NCBI RefSeq assembly: GCF_001742185.1
Contig: NZ_CP015750.1
Span: forward strand, 1,984,001 to 2,048,000
From: Pectobacterium wasabiae CFBP 3304
Lineage (GTDB): Bacteria > Pseudomonadota > Gammaproteobacteria > Enterobacterales > Enterobacteriaceae
Length of the DNA: 64,000 nt
Direction: 5' to 3'
The translations under genes were made by a program, and so were the position numbers. Position 1 is the stretch's first letter. Each line of letters begins with the position of its first letter. Below, piece by piece: positions 24,295-32,958 of the stretch. The notes under the pieces are model-generated. The model had not been told where the DNA came from, did not search any database, and saw only the letters and a list, made by a program, of their open reading frames with translations.

Positions 24295-24533
24295 TATTTT
24301 ACTTTACCAATAACAATTGCATTAATTTGATCATATATATATTCGCAGGCTTCATCTTCTGTCGGGAAACTTACCATCCCAGTTCTAATCCCTCTTTCTG
24401 AGTAATAAACAATCCAACAGCCATTTTCATGATCGAGACATAACTTTTCACTTGGTAAACGGCCATCCAAAGAATATAACGTTCTCGATACTTTCTCTTT
24501 GATAAGTCTTTCTTTCAGCTCTTTTTTATTCAT
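24294..24533 (-). CDS. Probable immunity protein for the TNT-type toxin
   Basis: I take ATG 24533 (MNKKELKERL), giving 79 residues; a longer start at 24542 overlaps the toxin stop by 4 bases (ATGA). It is a small mixed alpha/beta protein with CWIVYYSERGIRTG and a TEDEACEYIYDQIN helix. Mycobacterial TNT is blocked by a specific immunity factor; bacterial TNT tips carry their own unrelated partner. The role is inferred from coupling to the toxin gene. Confidence 0.65.
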   Translation of the reverse strand: MNKKELKERLIKEKVSRTLYSLDGRLPSEKLCLDHENGCWIVYYSERGIRTGMVSFPTEDEACEYIYDQINAIVIGKVK

Positions 24534-24538
24534 AAATA

Positions 24539-25072
24539 TCACCGTCTCTTTAACGAACCATCCTCCACCAGATTTATTATCTTATCTGGTAAGTCGTACT
24601 GAGTTCCGCCACCCTCATATCCGAACCAACCTTTAATATCGCCGACATCAACAGTAATCGGTCTAGTGACTTCATAAACACTATAAGGTCTACCATCCGA
24701 CCCCGGTTTCAAGGCTCTATCTCTATACGGAACTCCTTCAGGAGAGGCGAATGTTCCATATTCAGTACCATACCTATCAATTGTAGAACCGGGTAATAAT
24801 GTAAATTTAGATGAGTCGCCATCGAAGCCTCTATTTGGCGGCCACTCATTACGAGTTGAATAATCTAAGAAATTAGATGATTCCCTGGCTCTCCGGCTTG
24901 CCTCAATATTATCAAGCACTCTCTGCCGCTGTTCACATGCAGATTCAGCCAACCCCATCGGATCTACACGGGTCAGAGGATTATGAACATAGGCTTGCGG
25001 CCTTATTCCTCCCAGCAGCCCTATCGGGTCATAGGACAACTCCGGTGCAGTCGTACTTTTTAGCGCACTCAA
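24539..25072 (-). CDS. Orphan Rhs tip with TNT domain (NAD+ glycohydrolase)
   Basis: 177 residues. Residues 1-13 are a leader shared with other displaced tips; 15-41 carry the hinge (DPIGLLGGIRPQAYVHNP, VDPMGL). The TNT domain spans about 74-177: WPPNRGF at 77-83, LLPGSTIDRYG with Arg100, SPEGVPYRDRAL from 110 and GGGTQYDLP with Gln158. These Arg and Gln positions match the NAD+-binding residues known from tuberculosis necrotizing toxin. The called start is TTG and has no clear ribosome site. It is the only orphan tip here that is open from leader to stop with its immunity gene attached. Confidence 0.8.
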   Translation of the reverse strand: MSALKSTTAPELSYDPIGLLGGIRPQAYVHNPLTRVDPMGLAESACEQRQRVLDNIEASRRARESSNFLDYSTRNEWPPNRGFDGDSSKFTLLPGSTIDRYGTEYGTFASPEGVPYRDRALKPGSDGRPYSVYEVTRPITVDVGDIKGWFGYEGGGTQYDLPDKIINLVEDGSLKRR

Positions 25073-25137
25073 CTTATTGAAGCAACAGCCTTTTTAAGTC
25101 ACGTTTTTTGCCAGCTTAACAACGTTTTAACCCCAAC

Positions 25138-25345
25138 ACCCCGACGCGCACTTTTGCCCGCAGACACGCTACCGCCACGCTGTGACTTCCCTGTCTGCAT
25201 AAGCCACATTATGGCAGCGGCGTCAGCCGCTGCCATTACTCGTTTTGTTGCTGAACCGGGGTTTATCGTGGCGCGAGCCGTTCCTCAGCTTGCCTGTGGG
25301 ACGGTAAAGCGTCTGCCGGGCGCAGCCAGTGCAGCGGGGTTGGGG
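25138..25345 (+). repeat. Locus-specific ~200 bp repeat, copy next to the full SymE-like gene
   Basis: This copy leads directly into the only complete two-domain SymE-like gene, so it is probably the ancestral arrangement: repeat, SymE-like gene, hairpin, immunity gene. The repeat may then be the 5' region or an overlapping antisense RNA region of that gene. That is inference; no promoter is obvious. Confidence 0.6.
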
Positions 25346-25369
25346 CAGGGGGGTTATGGGTGGTGCACG

Positions 25370-25714
25370 ATGAGTATTCATTACACATTCCAGCGCGGCG
25401 ACCTGCCGGAACTCACGCTGACGGGCCACGCACTGCAACAGGCGGGATTTGTCGCCGGGACGTTGTTTCGTATTAACCTCTACCGTAACGGCTTAATACT
25501 GACGCGACTGGATGAGGACACCGATATTGCGGCGCTGATGGCTGAACTGGACGGCAGCGAGACCGAAGGCGCGGACTGGGTGGGTGATGACGGGGAACTG
25601 ACGCTGGCAGGGGACTGGCTGACGCAGAGTGGGTTACTCAGCCAGCCGTTAATGATTGACGTGCAACCCGGTGAGATAACTATTCGGGCTGAGCAGGGGA
25701 CTATGCTGGCGTAA
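25370..25714 (+). CDS. Tandem SymE-like domain protein
   Basis: 114 residues from the ATG at 25370. Two similar halves are visible: LPELTLTGHALQQAGFVAGT...NLYRNGLILT (about 11-44) and GELTLAGDWLTQSGLLSQPL...DVQPGEITIRAE (about 72-107). Both follow the SymE pattern LTL.G.WL..AGF..G....V..G.I.I. SymE toxins are AbrB-like proteins that affect RNA or the nucleoid under antisense RNA control. It converges on the immunity gene of the main rhs gene across a hairpin. This is the only intact member; the others are fragments. Whether it is toxic is unknown. Confidence 0.55.
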   Translation: MSIHYTFQRGDLPELTLTGHALQQAGFVAGTLFRINLYRNGLILTRLDEDTDIAALMAELDGSETEGADWVGDDGELTLAGDWLTQSGLLSQPLMIDVQPGEITIRAEQGTMLA

Positions 25715-25734
25715 TAACACCAACCGCTAAAAAT

Positions 25735-25772
25735 AAAAGCCGGAAGGATCGTGAGATCGCTTCCGGCTTCAT
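25735..25772. terminator. Repeated CCGGAAGGATC hairpin, best copy
   Basis: Between 25739 and 25767 GCCGGAAG-GATC-GTGA-GATC-G-CTTCCGGC makes a 12-bp stem with one bulge, with A-rich sequence before and TTCATTTC after. It sits between convergent genes and probably terminates both. Confidence 0.7.
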
Positions 25773-25793
25773 TTCAATAGAATAATTTAATAT

Positions 25794-26129
25794 CTAGACA
25801 TATTTATCAAGAGTACTCATTATTTTAACCAAGAAGCTTTTTTTATTCGTAATTTCATAATCAAAAACAAAATCTACCTGATTAAATACATCCTCGAAAT
25901 CACTATTATTAATCGCTAGTTCTAAGGATTGAATCACCTTACGTTTAGCCTCAATGGTATAGGATTGAAACCAAGGAACAACAATTAATTCTATTATATC
26001 CTCTTGTTCAAGAACGTCATTAATATTTCTATTTTTTATTAACTCATAATTCTCATCGGTAACAACATTGTCATCAAGTGATGACAGCAACCCGACTAGA
26101 GCTGCATATTTTAAATTAATATTACTCAT
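25794..26129 (-). CDS. Immunity protein of the main Rhs toxin
   Basis: 111 residues from the ATG at 26129, which overlaps the rhs stop (TAATG) and has GGGGGAG just upstream; this beats the in-frame start at 26141. It is an acidic, helical protein (opens [20 protein letters not shown]). I recognise no family. Direct overlap with the rhs gene makes it the cognate immunity protein, acting in the cytoplasm against the C-terminal tip. Confidence 0.75.
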   Translation of the reverse strand: MSNINLKYAALVGLLSSLDDNVVTDENYELIKNRNINDVLEQEDIIELIVVPWFQSYTIEAKRKVIQSLELAINNSDFEDVFNQVDFVFDYEITNKKSFLVKIMSTLDKYV

Positions 26130-29100
26130 TATCTCCCCCATTGAGGAAAAACAGTTATTGGTTGTCCGTTAGGATTTAATATCACTTTTGAGGTAGTAGA
26201 CGTCCCATATGCTAAGCTACCTTTTTTATATCCTTCACCAATAATTTTTCCATGCTCTACTTCAGCCTTGAGGATGGAACCTCCTGACTGCCTATATACC
26301 GTCTGAGCCCTCTGAATCGCATTTAATTGATCTCTGTGACTATAAAAACGAGTTGCTGCTGGCGGTATACGTTGTCGAGCACCTGTTGTTGGATTCGTAC
26401 CATTCGTTGCTCGTTCAAGCTGTGATTCTAAGGATGTTTGAGCTCCGTGTCTTTCTAGGAAATGTCCATCAGGCGTTGCATTTTCTATTTCCTGTAATCG
26501 TCGGTGTGCATTTGCTTCAGCAAGCTCATTAATTCTTGCCTGCCGTTCTGCCCTCGACATTTTCTTCGGATCAGTCTTACATCCAGATTCAGCTAATCCT
26601 AGCGGGTCAACATATGTTAGCGGATTGTGAACATACCCCTGCGGTCTTATCCCGCCGTGTAACCCTATCGGGTCCGGCGACAGATATTGCCCGCTCTCCG
26701 CATCATAGTAACGATGGCGGTTGTAGTAAAGTCCTGTTTCTGCATCGTACAACTGGCCCTGATAGCGTAGTTCGCAGTATACCTCCTCGTTTGCCGCATC
26801 CCCGAGATAGCGCCTTAGCGGGATAGGGCGGCGCTCTTCGCGGTGCGCCCCCCACAGACCCTGTTCGCCGCGCCAGCGAACTTCCCCCTCCTCGCTGCAC
26901 AACTCTCTGGCGGTTCCTGTCAGGTCGGTGACGATGTAGTGCAGTTGCGTGCTGCCGCTCTGTGCCTCGACCTGTGCCAGTGGCCGGAAGCTGCCCGGCT
27001 CGTACACCCATTGCACTTCCCGTGCCGCTGACCCGTCCGCCCGGTACTGCTGCTGGCCGATAAGTTGGTCACCATCCCAGCGGTACGCCACCCGTGCTAC
27101 CGCCTGCGCCGACGGGGTCTGCCCCTCGCGCACCTTGTTGATCCTGCGACCAAATGCATCGTAACGATAGCGCCATCGCGCGCCGTCCGGCAGGCTTACT
27201 CGCACCAGCCGGTCCTGCACGTCCCAGTCAAAGTGCGTTTCCTTCGGCCTGAACCCCGGACGCGTTTCCCGTTTTATCGCCAGTCGCCCGCAGTCGTCAT
27301 ACTGGTACTGCGTATGGCCACGCTCTACCACGCGGCCGGCCGCATCATACCGTGCCGACGATTGCACTACCGCGTCCTGCACCTTCAGCGTCTCAGCCAG
27401 ACCCGGCGCTATCTGTGACACTTCACACAGGTTCTGTTCGCTGTCGTAGCCAAACAGGCGGGCCTGACGCCGACGGCCTTCATCACGGCGTTCCGCCGTC
27501 ACTTGTCCCGCCCCGTTCAGCCGGAAGGCCTGCTCACCCCAGTGACTGTCACTGATACCGGTCAGACGGTCCAGCACATCGTACTGGTAGCGGCGCTCCA
27601 GTACGTCATTGACCCGGCCATCGGCCCCTTCCAGCGCCTGACGCTGCAGCAACCCCGTCGGGCTCCATTCATGGCGTAATGCAAACCCGCTGCCGTTGCT
27701 GCGCAGGTGCTCTTCGCCCGCTGCCGTGTGGCTGAATTGCAACGGCTGGTGTGAACCGATACCCAGCGACGACAGGCGTCCCGACTGCCACGCCAACTGC
27801 AGCGGTGCCAGAATTCCCTCCACGACTGCACGCTGGCCACTGGCATCGTAACCGCTTTGTACCGCCTCGCCGTTGACCGTTTCTGATGTCACCTGACCGG
27901 CCCGGTTATAGGCGTATTCCACCACCGCATCGGGGCTGGCGGCTTTGGTGAGCCGTCCCGCGACGTCATAGGCCAACTCGGTGATGCCGTCCGTTTCCCC
28001 GTCGGCTTGTCGTGCGGTGATACACGAGATGCGTCCCGCCGCATCATGTTCGTACTGCAGTGTGCTGCCATCCGGCGCGGTGCGCTGTACCAGACGGTCT
28101 GCCACATCGTAGTAATAGCGGTACACCCGGCCGTCGTAATGCCGCTCCTCACTCAGTCGTCCGCAGTGGTCAAAGCTGTACGTCCAGTCCCGTCCCTGGC
28201 TGTTTGTTACGCCAGCGAACTCGGCTTCCGCATTGTAGTGGTAGTGTACCGTGGCCCCCAGTGGGTCGGTTGCTTCCAGCAGGTTATCGAACGCGCCATA
28301 GCGGAACTGGTAGCGCTGCCCCAGCGCATCCGTCACGGCCGTCAGGTTGCCTTCCACATCGTAACCAAACCGTGTCTCGCTGCCGTCTTCATACACCACT
28401 GTCGACGGTGACTCGCGCACGCCATCATACTCCCAGCGTCGGACCTGCACGCCCGCCTCATGCCCAATGTGCCGCTCCGTCAGACGGTCAAGATCGTCGT
28501 ACCGGAACGTCACGGGTGGTGCATTATCCCGCTCAAGGCTACTCAGCAGGCCACGGCGGTTGTAGTGATAACGCTGCAATACGCCGTCCGGCGCTATCAC
28601 GGTCGACAGTTGCCCCGTTTCGCCATAACGGTACAGCCACTCGCGTCCTTCCGGATCGTTCACTTCGATAACCTGACCGGCTTCGTTACGGTGGTAACGC
28701 CATTCGCTGCCGAGTGGGTCGGTATAGGCCAGCAGTTGCCCGTTGTCGTCATACGTATATTGATGTGTGGCCCCATCAGGCAGAGCTACCTCGGTCATCT
28801 GCCCCCAGTCATTGCGCTGGTATACCGTGCGGCCACCCAGCGGGTCAGTCTCCGCCACCAGTTGGTTGTTGACCCACTCAAACCGGGTCTCACCCCCGTC
28901 AGGCGCGCGTTTGAGCAGAATATTGTTGCGTTCGTCGCGCACATAGCTGAATACCCCGCCAAACCCGCTGTGGTAATGGCTGGTCAGGGTATCATCGTCA
29001 TATTCAAAGTGACCCGGCCAGTAGCCTTCCGAGGTTCTGTCCCGGATTGCACGGCCTTTTTTATCGTAATCGTGCTCAACCCTGGTCGAGCCTAAATCTG

Positions 29101-29344
29101 ACCAGCGCAGCAGCCAGCCTTCCGGCGAATAGCGATAATCGAAGTTACGGCCATCATCTGCACGCACGCTTAGCAAATGTCCGTGGTCATCATAGGTATA
29201 GTTGGCCAGCGTTTTTAATGGCTGACGCTGCGACGTACACAGCGTGAGTGCCGTAATTCTTCGGTGTTCTGTGGTGACATGAATCAAGCGCCCGTCCGAC
29301 AGCGTAACCCAGCGCAGCTCGCCCAGTACCCATTCGAAAGCCAC
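26129..29344 (-). CDS. rhs: Rhs repeat protein with C-terminal toxin tip, N-terminally truncated
   Basis: 1071 codons from a GTG; a stop lies eight codons upstream. Residues 1 to about 890 are Rhs/YD repeats (many YDxxGRL units), which build a cocoon around the toxin. The hinge [20 protein letters not shown] and VDPLGL ends near residue 915; Asp-rich DPxGL motifs mark the self-cleavage site. The last 155 residues are the toxin: [12 protein letters not shown], then a basic middle and [17 protein letters not shown]...RHG suggests an RNase fold but the family is not certain. A full Rhs effector has several hundred more N-terminal residues (PAAR, prefix). They are missing, so this protein is probably undeliverable. 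Confidence 0.85.
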   Translation of the reverse strand: MAFEWVLGELRWVTLSDGRLIHVTTEHRRITALTLCTSQRQPLKTLANYTYDDHGHLLSVRADDGRNFDYRYSPEGWLLRWSDLGSTRVEHDYDKKGRAIRDRTSEGYWPGHFEYDDDTLTSHYHSGFGGVFSYVRDERNNILLKRAPDGGETRFEWVNNQLVAETDPLGGRTVYQRNDWGQMTEVALPDGATHQYTYDDNGQLLAYTDPLGSEWRYHRNEAGQVIEVNDPEGREWLYRYGETGQLSTVIAPDGVLQRYHYNRRGLLSSLERDNAPPVTFRYDDLDRLTERHIGHEAGVQVRRWEYDGVRESPSTVVYEDGSETRFGYDVEGNLTAVTDALGQRYQFRYGAFDNLLEATDPLGATVHYHYNAEAEFAGVTNSQGRDWTYSFDHCGRLSEERHYDGRVYRYYYDVADRLVQRTAPDGSTLQYEHDAAGRISCITARQADGETDGITELAYDVAGRLTKAASPDAVVEYAYNRAGQVTSETVNGEAVQSGYDASGQRAVVEGILAPLQLAWQSGRLSSLGIGSHQPLQFSHTAAGEEHLRSNGSGFALRHEWSPTGLLQRQALEGADGRVNDVLERRYQYDVLDRLTGISDSHWGEQAFRLNGAGQVTAERRDEGRRRQARLFGYDSEQNLCEVSQIAPGLAETLKVQDAVVQSSARYDAAGRVVERGHTQYQYDDCGRLAIKRETRPGFRPKETHFDWDVQDRLVRVSLPDGARWRYRYDAFGRRINKVREGQTPSAQAVARVAYRWDGDQLIGQQQYRADGSAAREVQWVYEPGSFRPLAQVEAQSGSTQLHYIVTDLTGTARELCSEEGEVRWRGEQGLWGAHREERRPIPLRRYLGDAANEEVYCELRYQGQLYDAETGLYYNRHRYYDAESGQYLSPDPIGLHGGIRPQGYVHNPLTYVDPLGLAESGCKTDPKKMSRAERQARINELAEANAHRRLQEIENATPDGHFLERHGAQTSLESQLERATNGTNPTTGARQRIPPAATRFYSHRDQLNAIQRAQTVYRQSGGSILKAEVEHGKIIGEGYKKGSLAYGTSTTSKVILNPNGQPITVFPQWGR

Positions 29345-29739
29345 CCGATTGCCCGCCGCATATAGCTACGAAATAGTGCTCTTGTACCGTCAGGCCAGAG
29401 ACAGAAAATGCGTTGCTGCCAAAAATCAGTCATTTGCTGTAATGTCAGTTCGCCATGTATGAGGATCACGCTACCGTGTCGCTCTGGCTGTGTATCGGTC
29501 AGCCAATGCAGCAATGTTTCTCCTGGCTTGCCTTCTTCTACTTTCACCACAATAGGGGCCCACATCTGCCAGTTTTTGGCATCCTTGCCAAAATGCAACT
29601 GTTGCCATATATCCGCCGCCGCAGGTTGAAAAACCTGCCAATATTCAGGTAGTTTGGGATAACTCAGCGGTGAAATAATCGCATACAAAGGCGCATCAAA
29701 CTGGCTGATTTCAAACAGAGTATAACCGTTTGTCATCAT
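29284..29739 (-). pseudogene. Truncated DUF4123 T6SS adaptor
   Basis: The start is taken at ATG 29739 (MMTNGYTLFE). It reads as a DUF4123 protein: APLYAIISPLSYPKLPEYWQ, HWLTDTQPERHGSVILIHGE and DFWQQRIFCLWPDGTRALFR, then SY. DUF4123 chaperones load effectors on VgrG and are normally about 250-300 residues. After FRSY the sequence switches to rhs core read in another frame (to a stop at 29284). A deletion near 29360 therefore fused the adaptor gene to the middle of rhs and removed both the adaptor C-terminus and the Rhs N-terminus. Confidence 0.8.
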
Positions 29740-29805
29740 CGTTATTTGCCTGTAAATAAATGAGATAATTTTAATTAAATGAACGTGTGTTAAGCTCCAC
29801 AGCAA

Positions 29806-29836
29806 CGAGCAGATAATCAGCCTGATTATCTGCTCG
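29806..29836. other. Perfect 15-bp inverted repeat
   Basis: CGAGCAGATAATCAG and its exact complement, separated by one base, followed on the plus strand by GGATTTTTA. It sits between the last ankyrin gene and the DUF4123 remnant. It could be a terminator for plus-strand transcription or a processing hairpin; for the operon on the minus strand no T run follows. Confidence 0.6.
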
Positions 29837-29886
29837 GGATTTTTATGACGTGAAACGAATAATAAAAACCGTACATCGAAAGGATA

Positions 29887-30654
29887 TTACAACGGTAGCC
29901 CTTTTTCCCAACGCGCCCTAACTTCAGCAGGCTGCAACGGTGGGAATTTAACGTTGCGATCTAGCAATTGCTGTTTTACTTTCAGCGCCCAGGGATAATG
30001 AGGAGATTTAGGAGACATAATCGATAAACTGTCTTCAACGGTAAAAGCGAGATTACTACCCGTCTCATCATAAATATGGATATCTGCGCCTTGTTCTATC
30101 AGCCAATAGGTAATCTCATATTTATTCAGATAAGCAGCATAGTGGGCACTATTTCTTTTGGGACCATCGACTAAATTCAAATCAGCCCCTCGTTCTACGA
30201 GCAATTTTATATCAGCCCAACGTTCCTCACCAATAGCGCTAAATATTGCTGGCTGACCACGACGGTCAATCGCATTCGGATCGCCCCCTGCATCCAGAAT
30301 AATGCGAAGCCAGTCTGGATCTTTAGCTCCAGCGACTGAATTGACCGCACTGTCACCAAAGCCGTCTTTATAGTTCGGATCGACACCCAGTTTAAGCGCC
30401 AGCCTGACCGCTTTTTTATCCTGCGTTTCATAAATTAGCCACAGCAGCGGTGTTACACCTTCTTTTCCCTGAATATTCAGGTTAAGGCCTTGTGACAGTT
30501 GATGACGGGCCGCTGTTTCATCGCCTTTCTGAATGCTTTGCAATACTGCCACCACTGCTGGTTCAAAAAGTTCACTCGCCCGCATACCGTGTCCTCCTGC
30601 CTGACAAGCGGTAAATAGTGGCAGGCACGCAAACAGCCAATACCACCATTTCAA
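29887..30654 (-). CDS. Ankyrin-repeat lipoprotein, copy 4 of a tandem set
   Basis: The start is taken as the TTG at 30654, overlapping the previous stop (TTGA), by analogy with the other copies. A signal peptide (LKWWYWLFACLPLF) with lipobox LFTAC indicates an exported lipoprotein. Three to four ankyrin repeats follow (GVTPLLWLIYETQ, FGDSAVNSVAGAKDPDWLRI, GQPAIFSAIGEERWADIKLL, NSAHYAAYLNKYEITYWLI). It follows the PAAR-lipase and three sister genes, so it is a probable periplasmic immunity protein against phospholipase effectors. Confidence 0.75.
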   Translation of the reverse strand: MKWWYWLFACLPLFTACQAGGHGMRASELFEPAVVAVLQSIQKGDETAARHQLSQGLNLNIQGKEGVTPLLWLIYETQDKKAVRLALKLGVDPNYKDGFGDSAVNSVAGAKDPDWLRIILDAGGDPNAIDRRGQPAIFSAIGEERWADIKLLVERGADLNLVDGPKRNSAHYAAYLNKYEITYWLIEQGADIHIYDETGSNLAFTVEDSLSIMSPKSPHYPWALKVKQQLLDRNVKFPPLQPAEVRARWEKGLPL

Positions 30655-31418
30655 AGAAGTTCTCCTTTTTCCCAATGCTCCCGAACTTCAGTAGGCGACA
30701 GCGGTGGGAATTTAACGCCGCGATCCAGCAATTGCTGTTTTACCTTCAGCGCCCAAGGGTAATGAGGAGATTTAGGCGACATGATCGATAGGCTGTCATG
30801 TACTCGCCACGCCAAGCTACTTCCGGTAGCCGAATACGTATCGAATTTTGCACCTTGTTCAATCAACCAATAAACGATTTCGTATTCGTTTACATAAGCC
30901 GCATAAAGGGCGCTATTTCTTTTATTTTGATCGGCTAAATTCAGATCCGCACCTTTCTCAACGAGTAATTTAATATCAGCCCACCGTTTTTCATTAATGG
31001 CACTAAATATCGCGGGCTGACCGCGACGGCCAATCGCATTCGGATCGCCCCCTGCATCCAGAATAATGCGAAGCCAGTCTGGATCTTTAGCTCCAGCGAC
31101 GGAATTGACCGCACTGTCGCCAAAGCCGTCTTTATAGTTCGGATCGACACCCAGTTTAAGTGCCAGTCTGACCGCTTTTTTATCCTGCGTTTCATAAATT
31201 AGCCACAGCAGCGGTGTTACGCCTTCTTTTCCCTGAATATTCAGATTAAGGCCTTGTGACAACTGATAACGAGCTGCTGTTTCATCGCCTTTCTGAATGC
31301 TCTGCAATACCGCCACGACAGATGGCTCAAAAACCTCACTCGCCCGCATACTGTGTCCTCCTGCCTGACAAGCGGTTAACAGTGGCAGGCAGGCAAGCAG
31401 CCAATACCACCATTTCAA
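30651..31418 (-). CDS. Ankyrin-repeat lipoprotein, copy 3
   Basis: 255 residues from the overlapping TTG; a longer frame to 31439 exists. Signal peptide and lipobox LLTAC are as in the sisters. The first 150 residues are nearly identical to copies 1 and 4. Differences gather in the last third (VEKGADLNLADQNKRNSALY, AKFDTYSATGSSLAWRV). That pattern fits a conserved scaffold with a variable binding surface. Confidence 0.75.
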   Translation of the reverse strand: MKWWYWLLACLPLLTACQAGGHSMRASEVFEPSVVAVLQSIQKGDETAARYQLSQGLNLNIQGKEGVTPLLWLIYETQDKKAVRLALKLGVDPNYKDGFGDSAVNSVAGAKDPDWLRIILDAGGDPNAIGRRGQPAIFSAINEKRWADIKLLVEKGADLNLADQNKRNSALYAAYVNEYEIVYWLIEQGAKFDTYSATGSSLAWRVHDSLSIMSPKSPHYPWALKVKQQLLDRGVKFPPLSPTEVREHWEKGELL

Positions 31419-32182
31419 AGAGGTAGTCCTTTTTCCCAACGTTCCCTCACTTCAGCAGGCTGCAACGGTGGGAATTCGACACCGCGATCCAGCAATAGCT
31501 GTTTTACTTTCAGCGCCCAAGGATGATGAGGCGATTTAGGTGACATGATGGATAAGCTGTCTTCAACACTCCAGGCTAAGCTAGCCCCCGTAGCCGAATA
31601 GGTATTAACATTAGCGCCTTGCTCAATCAGCCAATATGAGATTTCATACTGGTTAAGATAAGCAGCATAGTGAGCGCTATGGGTTTTTTGCCCGTCAGTT
31701 AAATTTACGTCAGCCCCACGTGCCACCAGTAATTTTATGTTGGCCCAGCGTTCTTCGTTAATGGCGCTAAATATTGCTGGTTGCTCAAGGCGTCCAATGG
31801 CATTCGGATCGCCTCCCGCATCCAGAATAATACGAAGCCAGTCAGGATCTTTAACACCAGATACTCGGTTCACCGCACTATCACCAGATCCATCTTTATA
31901 ATTTGGATCGATACCCAGTTTAAGCGCCAGTGTGACCGCTTTTTTATCCTGTGTTTCATAAATCAGCCATAACAGTGGCGTCACGCCTTCTTTTCCCTGA
32001 ATATTCAGGTTAACACCCTGCGACAACTGATAACGAGCTGCTGTTTCATCGCCTTTCCGAATGTCCTGCAATACTGCCACCACCGGTGGCTCAAAAAATT
32101 CGCTCGCCCGCATACTGTGCCCTCCTGCCTGACAAGCGGTTAATAGTGGCAGGCACGCAAGCAGCCAATACCACCATCTCAA
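31415..32182 (-). CDS. Ankyrin-repeat lipoprotein, copy 2
   Basis: 255 residues from the TTG at 32182, overlapping the upstream stop by 4 bases. Signal peptide MRWWYWLLACLPLLTACQ with a clear lipobox. The most divergent copy in the middle (RLEQPAIFSAINEERWANIK, RGADVNLTDGQKTHSAHY). Same operon and probable role as the sisters. Confidence 0.75.
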   Translation of the reverse strand: MRWWYWLLACLPLLTACQAGGHSMRASEFFEPPVVAVLQDIRKGDETAARYQLSQGVNLNIQGKEGVTPLLWLIYETQDKKAVTLALKLGIDPNYKDGSGDSAVNRVSGVKDPDWLRIILDAGGDPNAIGRLEQPAIFSAINEERWANIKLLVARGADVNLTDGQKTHSAHYAAYLNQYEISYWLIEQGANVNTYSATGASLAWSVEDSLSIMSPKSPHHPWALKVKQLLLDRGVEFPPLQPAEVRERWEKGLPL

Positions 32183-32958
32183 AGAGGTTCTCCTTTTTCC
32201 CTACGTTCCCTCACTTCAGCAGGCTGCAGCGGTGGGAATTTAACGCCGCGATCCAGCAGTTGCTGTTTTACCTTCAGCGCCCAAGGATGATGAGGAGATT
32301 TAGGGGACATGAGCGATAGGCTGTCTTCAACAGTAAAAGCGAGATTACTACCCGTCTCATCGTAAATATGGATATCTGCACCTTGTTCTATCAGCCAATA
32401 GGTCACCTCATATTTGTTCAGATAAGCAGCATAGTGGGCGCTGTTTACCTTGGTGCCATCAACGAGATTCAAATCAGCGCCTCTCTCAACGAGCAATTTA
32501 ATATCGGCCCAACGTTCCTCACCGATAGCACTAAATATTGCTGGCTGACCACGACGCCCAATGGCATTCGGATTGCCTCCTGCATCCAGAATAATGCGAA
32601 GCCAGTCCGGGTCTTTAGCTCCAGCGACTGAATTGACCGCACTGTCACCAAAGCCATCTTTATAATTTGGATCGACACCCAGTTTAAGCGCTAACGTGAC
32701 GGCTTTTTTATCCTGCGTTTCGTAAATCAGCCATAATAGCGGTGTTACACCTTCTTTTCCCTGAATATTCAGGTTAACACCCTGTGACAGTTGATAACGT
32801 GCCGCTGTTTCATCACCTTGTTGAATACTCTGTAATACTGCCACGACAGATGGCTCAAAAAGCTCACTCGCCCGCATACTGTGTCCTCCTGCCTGACAAG
32901 CGGTTAATAATCCCAGAATAATGACGCTCAACCATTTTATACGTGCCAACCATCGCAT
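32179..32958 (-). CDS. Ankyrin-repeat lipoprotein, copy 1, next to the lipase
   Basis: 259 residues, ATG start overlapping the lipase stop (TAATG). Signal peptide (WLARIKWLSVIILGLLTAC) differs from the other three, which share WWYWLLACLPLLTAC; the mature parts are alike. Translational coupling to the PAAR-lipase makes this copy the cognate immunity protein. The extra three may protect against related lipases of other strains. Confidence 0.8.
   Translation of the reverse strand: MRWLARIKWLSVIILGLLTACQAGGHSMRASELFEPSVVAVLQSIQQGDETAARYQLSQGVNLNIQGKEGVTPLLWLIYETQDKKAVTLALKLGVDPNYKDGFGDSAVNSVAGAKDPDWLRIILDAGGNPNAIGRRGQPAIFSAIGEERWADIKLLVERGADLNLVDGTKVNSAHYAAYLNKYEVTYWLIEQGADIHIYDETGSNLAFTVEDSLSLMSPKSPHHPWALKVKQQLLDRGVKFPPLQPAEVRERREKGEPL

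Noticed and set aside
26536-29247. Many plus-strand open frames opposite the rhs gene, up to 211 codons
   Set aside because: They are shadows of the GC-rich repetitive Rhs core and have the low-complexity composition expected of that.
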